Below, piece by piece: positions 1 to 6,165 of a stretch of 6,781 nt of DNA. Under the pieces are notes generated by a model. That model was not told the origin of the DNA. It did no database searches and saw only the letters and a program-made list of their open reading frames with translations. The number at the start of each line of letters is the position of its first letter. Position 1 is the stretch's first letter. The stretch comes from an uncultured Opitutales bacterium. Its GTDB lineage: Bacteria > Verrucomicrobiota > Verrucomicrobiia > Opitutales > UBA2995. Both the position numbers and the translations under genes were made by a program. The DNA lies in assembly GCA_937920335.1 (NCBI GenBank), contig CALGUT010000685.1, positions 1 to 6,781 on the forward strand, read 5' to 3'.

Positions 1-837
1 CAGCGTCATCGAAAACAAGGCTGCAGGGAAAATGAGTAACCAAGGGTAAACCTCCATCTTTTCAGCTCCATCTTTGATCAGTGAGCCCCAGGAACTCATC
101 GGTGGCTGAACTCCAAGTCCAAGAAAACTGAGTGCCGATTCCAGCAGCATAACACCAGGAACGGTGAGAGTGGAGTAGATGATAACCGGACCCAGAACAT
201 TGGGTATCAGGTGCTTTTTAATGATATCCCGGCGTTTAGAGCCCAGAGTGAGAGCCACTTCGACGAACTGCTGAACCTTGAGGTGGAGAACCTGGCCGCG
301 AACGATTCTGGATAGCGTCAACCATTCGACACAACCGATTGCCACAAATAGCAGAAAGATGTTTCGCCCAAAGTATACGGTTAGTAAAACGACGAAAATG
401 ATAAAGGGTAGGGAGTAAAGGATGTCCACGAGTCGCATCATGAAGGCATCGACTTTTTTTCCATAGTAACCAGCGATAGATCCGTAAGCGACTCCGATAG
501 CGATCGAGACGATGGTTGCGGCGAACCCTACGCCAATCGATACCATTCCGCCATACATACAACGAATGAATAGGTCTCGTCCAAGATCATCGGTCCCCAT
601 CCAGTGTTTCAAGCTGGGTGCGGTAGCTCCAATCGAGTCGGCTGGAATATAGTCGAATTTTAATCCCGTTACCAGCGATATGACAGGTGATAGGAAGCAA
701 ATAATCGCTATGAACACGAAGAAAAGCAGTCCGAGAAATGCGAGTTTGTTATCTTTTAGGCGGTGCCAGGCATCTCCCCAAAGTGAGTAGTTCTCCTCGT
801 CGATCGGTTCGTCCTGAGTTGTCGTCGGCTCGATCAT
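1..837 (-). CDS. oppC: Oligopeptide ABC transporter permease OppC, partial at its C-terminal end
   Basis: One of the two inner-membrane subunits of the oligopeptide importer; with OppB it forms the channel that receives peptide from OppA. The reading frame stays open to the window edge, giving 279 residues. The remembered E. coli OppC sequence aligns well along the whole length and suggests that only about 20 C-terminal residues are missing. Seen: a hydrophilic N-terminus, a first membrane segment at about residues 33-56, the conserved HWMGTDDLGRDLF block (78-90) typical of this family, further membrane segments at about 98-122, 140-172 and 215-240, and the cytoplasmic EAA loop (about 193-213, with Gly199) that docks on the ATPase. 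The SFLGLG motif and the SSWGSLI segment follow at 237-254. The ATG directly abuts the oppB stop (TAGATG) and no Shine-Dalgarno is visible, so translation is probably coupled to oppB. The assignment is very secure; the peptide preference is not visible. Confidence 0.96.
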   Translation of the reverse strand, partial: MIEPTTTQDEPIDEENYSLWGDAWHRLKDNKLAFLGLLFFVFIAIICFLSPVISLVTGLKFDYIPADSIGATAPSLKHWMGTDDLGRDLFIRCMYGGMVSIGVGFAATIVSIAIGVAYGSIAGYYGKKVDAFMMRLVDILYSLPFIIFVVLLTVYFGRNIFLLFVAIGCVEWLTLSRIVRGQVLHLKVQQFVEVALTLGSKRRDIIKKHLIPNVLGPVIIYSTLTVPGVMLLESALSFLGLGVQPPMSSWGSLIKDGAEKMEVYPWLLIFPAALFSMTL

Positions 838-1839
838 CTAGGAATCAAATTTCAGCTTTGGATTAAGGAGAACCATGATGACGTCGACCAGTAGGTTGAG
901 CATAATAATGAGCACCGCGTAGAAGAGGACAGTTCCGAGAACAAGCGTGTAGTCGCGGTTGAGAGCCGCATTGATGAAGTGACGACCGAGTCCGGGGATC
1001 TGGAATATCATCTCAATGATGAATGAACCCGAAAGTACACCCGCCATAACTGGCCCTAAATAAGAAATCACTGGCATCAAACCTGCCCGTAGAGCGTGTT
1101 TGATGGTAACCATTGTGGTGCTCAGACCCTTGGCACGAGCGGTTCGAATGTAATCCTGATTCAGGACCTCGAGCATACCGCCGCGAGTGAGTCGGGCGAT
1201 ACCGGCTGCGTAATACAGACTGAGGGTGACGACTGGAAGGACGCGATAGGGAATGTTTTCAGTCCAGTGGAAACCGCCGATCGCACGCCATCCGGAAACG
1301 GGAAACCAGTCGAGCCAGAGTCCAAATATGAGAGCGAAAATAGGTCCCAGAACAAACGAAGGTAGACAGATGCCAAACATGGCCATCGACATCGGCCCAT
1401 AATCCATAGCGGAATTCTTGTTCAACGCGGCGATGGTACCTGCTGGAATTCCGATCACTAGTGCGAGCAAGATGGCGAAGGAACCGAGCACGAACGACAC
1501 GGGAAATGATTCTGCAATTAACTCGTTAACCGTCCTGCCTTCATAGCGGGTGGACGGCCCCAAATCGGTTCCAAGGCCCTCCTTGAGGTCGAATTTTAAT
1601 AGCGCGCCTATATCCAGCTTCTTCGGCGCAATCTTCTTGAGATAGTTGAAATACTGGACGTGAAGCGGGTCGTTGAGGCCGTAATGCTCGTTGAGTTGTT
1701 CAAGAATATGCTCTGGTATTTTTCTCTCTGAGCTAAAGGGACCACCAGGAGCACTTCGAACCATTGCGAAGGTCAGCGTAATGATTACGAGCAGCACCGG
1801 TATAAGCTGGAGCAGTCGTATGAGAATAAATTTAAACAT
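838..1839 (-). CDS. oppB: Oligopeptide ABC transporter permease OppB
   Basis: Membrane subunit that pairs with OppC in the oligopeptide importer. The 333-residue product starts MFKFILIRLLQLIPVLL, much like E. coli OppB, and has the family order: N-terminal membrane segment (about 9-27), an extracytoplasmic stretch, then about five more membrane segments from residue 112 onward. The EAA loop is clear at about 229-253 (IRTARAKGLS, Gly238), and the GLGRHFINAALNRDYTLV block (about 283-300) is typical of OppB. It is about 27 residues longer than the E. coli protein; most of the extra length is a segment at roughly 71-92, between QYFNYLKK and GPSTRY, in the first extracytoplasmic region. The start matches the family N-terminus. 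A GAGG lies 13 bases upstream, a rather distant ribosome site. It follows oppA after 56 bases and abuts oppC, so the three genes form one operon. Confidence 0.97.
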   Translation of the reverse strand: MFKFILIRLLQLIPVLLVIITLTFAMVRSAPGGPFSSERKIPEHILEQLNEHYGLNDPLHVQYFNYLKKIAPKKLDIGALLKFDLKEGLGTDLGPSTRYEGRTVNELIAESFPVSFVLGSFAILLALVIGIPAGTIAALNKNSAMDYGPMSMAMFGICLPSFVLGPIFALIFGLWLDWFPVSGWRAIGGFHWTENIPYRVLPVVTLSLYYAAGIARLTRGGMLEVLNQDYIRTARAKGLSTTMVTIKHALRAGLMPVISYLGPVMAGVLSGSFIIEMIFQIPGLGRHFINAALNRDYTLVLGTVLFYAVLIIMLNLLVDVIMVLLNPKLKFDS

Positions 1840-1895
1840 GGTTGGGAGAACGCCTCAAGTCCTTCTGAAGACCTATTGCTAACAAAAAGTGTTAC

Positions 1896-3554
1896 TCACT
1901 CTCCCGATTGCTCAAGCCAAATGTACTTCATATTCCGGTTATCCAGAAGCTTCGGGTTCCAGTTTTTGAGAGATGGATGAATCAGATATGGCAAGGTGTA
2001 GATGTAGATCGGTAGTATCGGTAGCTCATCCATCAGAATGGCCTCTGCTTCCTCAAGCATGGCAAATCGTTTGATGTCGTCGCCTGCGAGGGGGGCGGTT
2101 CTAATGATTTCGTCGTAGCGGGCATTGGACCAACCCGTATCATTATTTCCATTACCAGTGGTGAACATTTCAAGGAAAGTGTAGGGATCAACGTAGTCGC
2201 CGATCCAGCCAGCACGGCTGACGTCGTACTCCAGGTTCGACTGGGCATCGAGGTATACCTTCCATTCCTGGTTAATGATCTGCACGTTTAGACCCAAGGT
2301 CTGCTTCCACATTTGCTGAATAGTTTCGGCGATCGTTTTGTGGTCATCTCGAGTATTGTAAAGGATTTCAAAGGTGGGAAAGCCTTCCCCTCCAGGGTAG
2401 CCCGCTTCAGCAAGCAGGCGCTGGGCTTCTTGGGGGTCGTAACTCAAGAATTCGTTGGTAGGATAGCCTTTGATCCCGGGAGGGACAAAATTGTGTGCCG
2501 GAGTTTGTCCGCCTTTCAGGGTGTTGTTTGTGAGAGACTCTCGGTCAATGGAAAGTGCGAGAGCCCGTCGCACGCGTTTGTCGCTTAGGGGACCGCCTTG
2601 TGTAACATTGACGCGGTAAAAATAGTTTCCGAGATAGGGATCGAGTCTGAGTAACTCTGGGTTTTCAGCCTTATAGAGATCGAGCTTATGGAGCGGTACC
2701 ATGTAAGTCAGATGTAACTGCTCTGCCTGAAACAGGCGCTCTTCGGTGTCTGCGCTTTCTATGGGAAAGAAACGGATACCGTTCAGCTTCACGTTGTCGG
2801 CGTCCCAGTAGTCCGGGTTTTTCTCCACTTCGAGAATCTGGTTGGTTTTCCACTCTTTGAGCCGGAAGGGGCCGTTAGTGACGTGGTTGCCCACTCGCAT
2901 CCATTGTCCATTGCGACTCGAGATTCCGCCATGCTCCTCGATCACGCGGGGATTAACGGGGAACCAGGAGTAATGCTTCAGCATTTGCGGAAAGTAGGGC
3001 ATGGCTGCCTTAAGGGTGATTTGTAGCCTTTTATCATCGAGGGCCTTGATGCCGACTTCCTCCCAAGCCATAGGCTCTTCGCCGGGTATTGGTTCTGAGT
3101 GGGATTTGAAATATTTCTCAGCGTTCTTTACTACGAAGAGCATCGTCACGTATTCGCAGGCCAGTGCAGGGGTTAGCACCCGTCGGTAGCTGTAGTCAAA
3201 ATCATGAGCCGTTACCGGATCACCATTGGACCACTTGGCATCGCGAATATGAAATGTGTAAACATTACCTGCTTCGTTGGTTTCAAAGCTTTCAGCCATT
3301 CCCGGTTCGATAGCGGTGTTATCGGTCGGGTGATACGCGATTAGTCCCTCCATTAAGGCGGTGATTATGTGATTCTCTGGTACGCCAGTCGCAACGTGGG
3401 GATCGAGAGTCTTCGGCTCCGTGGCGTTCCCGCGAAGCAATATACCTTCACGGTTGGCACGCTCCACCGCAGACTCTTTGGGTCCACATCCGCTCAGCAG
3501 AATTAGTAAACTAAAGATAAATAATGGTGCTTTGAATAGTCGATGGCACTTCAT
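1896..3554 (-). CDS. oppA: Oligopeptide-binding lipoprotein OppA (extracytoplasmic solute-binding family 5)
   Basis: Captures peptide outside the cytoplasmic membrane and delivers it to OppBC. From the ATG used here the product has 552 residues, close to the 543 of E. coli OppA. The N-terminus is a lipoprotein signal: basic KCHRLFK, hydrophobic LFIFSLLILL, then the lipobox LSGC with Cys23 as the predicted lipidated residue. The mature part has the opening TEPKTLDPH (about 45-53), the family 5 signature region (about 96-119, NVYTFHIRDAKWSNGDPVTAHDF), TNGPFRLKEW (about 226-235) and NPDYWD (about 246-251). AGWIGDY near 447-454 aligns with the OppA segment whose Asp (419 in Salmonella OppA) holds the peptide amino group; here that residue is about Asp453. 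This favours peptides over sugars or nickel. The frame opens earlier, from a TTG at 3659, but that would bury the signal peptide behind 35 residues and is unlikely. A TTG at 3566 is a real alternative start. Confidence 0.93.
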   Translation of the reverse strand: MKCHRLFKAPLFIFSLLILLSGCGPKESAVERANREGILLRGNATEPKTLDPHVATGVPENHIITALMEGLIAYHPTDNTAIEPGMAESFETNEAGNVYTFHIRDAKWSNGDPVTAHDFDYSYRRVLTPALACEYVTMLFVVKNAEKYFKSHSEPIPGEEPMAWEEVGIKALDDKRLQITLKAAMPYFPQMLKHYSWFPVNPRVIEEHGGISSRNGQWMRVGNHVTNGPFRLKEWKTNQILEVEKNPDYWDADNVKLNGIRFFPIESADTEERLFQAEQLHLTYMVPLHKLDLYKAENPELLRLDPYLGNYFYRVNVTQGGPLSDKRVRRALALSIDRESLTNNTLKGGQTPAHNFVPPGIKGYPTNEFLSYDPQEAQRLLAEAGYPGGEGFPTFEILYNTRDDHKTIAETIQQMWKQTLGLNVQIINQEWKVYLDAQSNLEYDVSRAGWIGDYVDPYTFLEMFTTGNGNNDTGWSNARYDEIIRTAPLAGDDIKRFAMLEEAEAILMDELPILPIYIYTLPYLIHPSLKNWNPKLLDNRNMKYIWLEQSGE

Positions 3555-3685
3555 GGTTTGTATCAAGACGAACGCTTCTCTTCTAATCCAGTCTAAAGCC
3601 ACTCCAGTTTCGCTTAGTGCCTGTTCAGCAGTAATTTCTCCATTGCATTTTAAATCCAATCACCAAGCCTGACACGCCTCCTGAC
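3555..3685. promoter_or_regulatory. Divergent oppA / natA intergenic region with a 19-base imperfect palindrome
   Basis: This region must hold the promoters for the leftward opp operon and the rightward natA gene, unless one of them starts inside the other gene. At 3642-3660 lies ATTGCATTTTAAATCCAAT, a dyad in which 8 of 9 symmetric base pairs match around a central T. It ends 25 bases before the natA start codon and lies about 87 bases upstream of the oppA ATG. TTAAAT at 3650-3655, inside the dyad, could serve as a -10 element for natA, which would give a leader of about 24 bases; no convincing -35 sits at the right distance. A protein bound at the dyad could thus block natA directly and also act on oppA. 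Promoter and operator roles are inferred; only the symmetry is seen. Confidence 0.4.
3575..3584 (-). promoter_or_regulatory. Purine-rich ribosome-binding site candidate for oppA
   Basis: On the minus strand this reads AGAAGAGAAG. It ends 8 bases before an in-frame TTG (3566-3564), a normal spacing, but 20 bases before the ATG at 3554. It therefore slightly favours the TTG, which would add only four residues (MIQT) to the signal peptide and leave the lipobox unaffected. This rests on spacing alone. Confidence 0.35.
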
Positions 3686-4456
3686 ATGATCGAAGTAGAA
3701 GGTATCTCCAAAATATTCAAGAAAGCCGAATCGAAGAAGCAAAAGATCTATCGAACGGCGCCCAAGACGACCTTCCATGCTTTGGATCGAGTTTCTTTCT
3801 CCTGCCAACCAGGAAGGATTTATACCCTGTTGGGACCCAATGGTGCAGGAAAAACTACTGCTTTACGCATAATTGCGAGCATGCTGAAACCTTCGGAGGG
3901 GACGGTGAAAGTCGCGGGAATCGACATTAATAAGGATCCTCGTCAGGCGCGCTCCCAGTTGGGTTTTCTAACCGGATCTACCGGACTCTATGATCGGCTG
4001 ACTCCTCGTGAAACACTCAAATACTTCGGGCAGCTTCATCGTGTAGAACCGGACGTCGCTCAGAAGCGTATCGATGAATTGATCGAGCGGTTGGATATCG
4101 GAGACTTTGCTGATAGAAGAGTGGGAAAATTGTCGATGGGGCAAACCCAGCGTGTATCTATTGCGCGAACCCTCATGCACGATCCGCAGGTAATTATCTT
4201 TGACGAACCGACCAATGGGTTGGATATCCTGGCCTCAAGAACGATCATCGACTGGATACGTGAGTGCCGGACGATCGGAAAGACGATAATATTCTCAACC
4301 CATATCATGGGTGAGGTGAGTTTGCTCAGTGATGATCTAGGAGTGATTCACAAAGGCAAACTCTGCTACAATGACACTTTCGAGAATTTTAAGGCAGAGC
4401 ATGGTGAACATACGCTGGAAGATGCATTCATCTCGATTCTGGAGGGCGCCGAGTGA
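3686..4456 (+). CDS. natA: ABC-2 exporter ATP-binding protein, NatA type
   Basis: Cytoplasmic ATPase of an export pump whose membrane partner is the next gene. Of its 256 residues, Walker A is GPNGAGKT (50-57), the signature loop LSMGQ (149-153), Walker B VIIFDEP (169-175) with catalytic Glu174, the D-loop GLD (178-180) and the switch His206 in STHIM. All catalytic positions are intact. Two features mark the NatA group: a charged insert of about 15-18 residues near the N-terminus (roughly 12-29), before HALDRVSF, and FLTGSTGLYDRLTPRET (94-110), where Thr96 stands where most ABC ATPases have the Q-loop glutamine. Bacillus NatAB extrudes Na+; other members are only known as putative drug or ion exporters, so the substrate here is uncertain. 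The start is fixed, because no ATG, GTG or TTG occurs between an upstream in-frame stop at 3632 and this ATG, yet no Shine-Dalgarno is present. The stop overlaps the natB start. Confidence 0.9.
   Translation: MIEVEGISKIFKKAESKKQKIYRTAPKTTFHALDRVSFSCQPGRIYTLLGPNGAGKTTALRIIASMLKPSEGTVKVAGIDINKDPRQARSQLGFLTGSTGLYDRLTPRETLKYFGQLHRVEPDVAQKRIDELIERLDIGDFADRRVGKLSMGQTQRVSIARTLMHDPQVIIFDEPTNGLDILASRTIIDWIRECRTIGKTIIFSTHIMGEVSLLSDDLGVIHKGKLCYNDTFENFKAEHGEHTLEDAFISILEGAE
4441..4445 (+). promoter_or_regulatory. Strong Shine-Dalgarno for natB inside the end of natA
   Basis: GGAGG lies 7 bases before the GTG start at 4453. It fixes GTG as the natB start and supports coupled translation from natA, whose TGA overlaps it as GTGA. 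It is the clearest ribosome-binding site in the window. Confidence 0.8.
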
Positions 4457-5646
4457 AAACGATTTGGGCAGTGTTTAAGAAAGAAGGTCTCGATACCATC
4501 AGAGATCGACGGGCGATCATTTCGATGATCGTGATCCCCATGTTTATCTTTCCGGTTATTTTCGGTGGCCTCGGATTCTTTGCGATCAAGGAAGTCAGAA
4601 AGGCTCAGAATAAGCAGGTGATTATTGGCTTGGTTCAACCCATTCCAGAAAACGCCGTGGTATCCGCACTCAGGGAAACTGAAGGGTTTACGGTGACCGA
4701 TTTGGAAGGCGACGTGGATCCTTTTGATCAGGTCGAAAACACAAAGATAGATGCCGTTATTGTTTTCGAGTCAGATTTCGCGGAGGCATTGGAGGGTGCG
4801 GGTGCTGGTAAGATGACCTTGTACTACCGCTCGACCGGAAACGGGGGGATTATGCGCAGTCGCATTATGAGCGTGGTGAATGACTATCGACAGGAAGTAA
4901 GGGAATCACGAATACAGAGCCTCGGTTACTCGATGGATTTCATAAACCCCGTGGACGTTTCTTTCGAAGACACGGCTACTCAGCAAGAACAGATAGGCGA
5001 GGCGGTCGGTGGCTTTATTCCCTACATTTTTATCATACTCTGTTTTACGGGTGCCATGTATCCGGCCATCGATTTGGGGGCCGGGGAGAAGGAACGTGGC
5101 ACCTTGGAAACCCTTTTAACGTCGTCTGCTCCGCTTACGCATATTTTGATGGGTAAGCTTCTCTTGATTATCTGCTCGGGCCTGTTTGCTGCTGGCCTGT
5201 CACTGACCAGTATGGGGTTCGCCATGTTATCAATGGGCTCGATGATTGGCGAATTTGCATCGACTATTGGGCCGATGCTTCAACCGTTGAACATTATCTT
5301 GTTTTTCTCACTATTATTGCCGCTTACCATTCTCTTTGCGTCGTCCTTGCTTACGCTCTCCTTCTTTGCCAAGAGTTTCAAAGAAGCCCAGAGTATTATC
5401 TCACCTATGGTTGCGGTTATTATCTTTCCTCTGGTATTTGGCATGATGCCCTGGGTGAAGCTTAGCTACGTAACGGCATTGATTCCTATTTTGAATATTT
5501 CCCTAGCTTCAAAGGCAATTTTTTCGGGCAACGTCCCATGGGGACCGGTCGTCGTTGTTTACGTTTCGTTGATTTCTTTTGCAGCGATCGGATTTGTGGC
5601 TTGCACAAAGTTGGTCGGACGGGAAAGCATTCTGTTCCGTTCCTAA
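4453..5646 (+). CDS. natB: ABC-2 exporter permease, NatB type
   Basis: Membrane subunit of the pump energised by the preceding ATPase. The 397-residue product is close to the usual NatB length (about 390). It has the ABC-2 layout with a large outer domain: a cytoplasmic N-terminus with the family opening KKEGLDTIRDRRAI (9-22), membrane segment 1 (about 21-44), an extracytoplasmic domain (about 50-180), then a cluster of hydrophobic segments at about 187-208, 229-258, 279-305, 313-333, 339-357 and 363-384. GEKERGTLETLL (211-222), just after the second membrane segment, is the hallmark cytoplasmic coupling motif of NatB-like permeases and is perfectly kept. The GTG start overlaps the natA stop by 4 bases and has a strong Shine-Dalgarno, so the two proteins are made together. 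The exported substrate (Na+ in Bacillus, other compounds in related pumps) cannot be read from the sequence. No terminator is visible after the stop. Confidence 0.9.
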   Translation: MKTIWAVFKKEGLDTIRDRRAIISMIVIPMFIFPVIFGGLGFFAIKEVRKAQNKQVIIGLVQPIPENAVVSALRETEGFTVTDLEGDVDPFDQVENTKIDAVIVFESDFAEALEGAGAGKMTLYYRSTGNGGIMRSRIMSVVNDYRQEVRESRIQSLGYSMDFINPVDVSFEDTATQQEQIGEAVGGFIPYIFIILCFTGAMYPAIDLGAGEKERGTLETLLTSSAPLTHILMGKLLLIICSGLFAAGLSLTSMGFAMLSMGSMIGEFASTIGPMLQPLNIILFFSLLLPLTILFASSLLTLSFFAKSFKEAQSIISPMVAVIIFPLVFGMMPWVKLSYVTALIPILNISLASKAIFSGNVPWGPVVVVYVSLISFAAIGFVACTKLVGRESILFRS

Positions 5647-5674
5647 CTCCGTTTTTGACTGCTGCAAATAGTTC

Positions 5675-6109
5675 ATGAGAGATCCCAATGATACCGCTGA
5701 CTTACCATCTCCGTATTTACCACACCCGGCTTTCGGAGTACTTCATTTACCACGCTTTATAGCCAAGATTAGGCTCCATCTCAAAGATGAGTTGCCCAAG
5801 GGATATCAACGCAATTTTAAACGCGGCTTTGATGGCTTTCTTTGTTTGCACCTCGGAGTCGATCCGAAGGATGTGGTAGAGATTGTTAAGACCTCGGCCT
5901 CGGACGAAGAGATTACAGAGCGTCTGCGAGCGATATTTCCTAAAGACACAAAACCGCATATCTGGAATCGAAAAGTAGTTCAGATGGGTATGAGTGAAGA
6001 GGGGCAGGTCGCCCTGCAGAAATCGCGTGATCACATGGGTGTATCTGACCGAAAAGACATTAAATGCTTTGCTGACATGATCGAATATGACGAAGGTCGT
6101 ATCGACTAG
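5675..6109 (+). CDS. Small DUF5069-like protein of unknown function
   Basis: A 144-residue soluble protein with no signal peptide or membrane segment. The opening DLPSPYLPHPAFGVLHLPRFIAKIRLHLKDELP (about 9-41), followed by CLHLGVD (57-63), resembles the N-terminal half of DUF5069, as I remember it: a short SP motif, then LPR.I.K.R and a LGVD segment. The rest contains a stretch rich in acidic residues (about 75-85, SASDEEITERL), a basic, Trp-containing segment (90-101), and a C-terminal part with MGVSDRKDIKCFADMIEYDEGR. No catalytic motif or metal-ligand pattern stands out. DUF5069 proteins are, to my knowledge, common in Verrucomicrobiota and Planctomycetota, and have no established function. 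It starts 28 bases after natB, with no Shine-Dalgarno. Co-transcription with natAB is plausible but a shared job is not shown. The gene call is strong; the family name is from memory and less certain. Confidence 0.8.
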   Translation: MRDPNDTADLPSPYLPHPAFGVLHLPRFIAKIRLHLKDELPKGYQRNFKRGFDGFLCLHLGVDPKDVVEIVKTSASDEEITERLRAIFPKDTKPHIWNRKVVQMGMSEEGQVALQKSRDHMGVSDRKDIKCFADMIEYDEGRID

Positions 6110-6165
6110 GCTTCTTCCTAAGGTTAAGCTCGGAATAGCCATCCGAAATATTTCTATACCCTGTT

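Noticed and set aside
236..562. A 108-residue minus-strand open frame inside oppC
   Set aside because: It is a frame-shifted reading of oppC; the real oppC frame is open throughout and matches the family, whereas this product is Arg-rich and resembles nothing.
1880..1894. Small hairpin between oppA and oppB (TAACA / TGTTA, 5-base loop), possibly an attenuating structure that lowers oppBC relative to oppA
   Set aside because: Only five mostly A-T pairs and no U-run; too weak to call a terminator or processing site.
3421..3672. An 83-residue plus-strand open frame reaching into the divergent region
   Set aside because: It lies almost wholly antisense to the oppA signal peptide region, has no ribosome site and no recognisable composition, so it is a shadow of oppA.
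5747..6142. A 131-residue minus-strand open frame opposite the DUF5069-like gene
   Set aside because: The plus-strand product has the family-like motifs and continues the rightward gene series; the antisense product shows no domain and covers nearly the same bases.
6130..6146. TCGGA / TCCGA inverted repeat between the DUF5069-like gene and the dehydratase
   Set aside because: A 5-base stem with a 7-base loop and no following T-run is not a credible terminator and is expected by chance.
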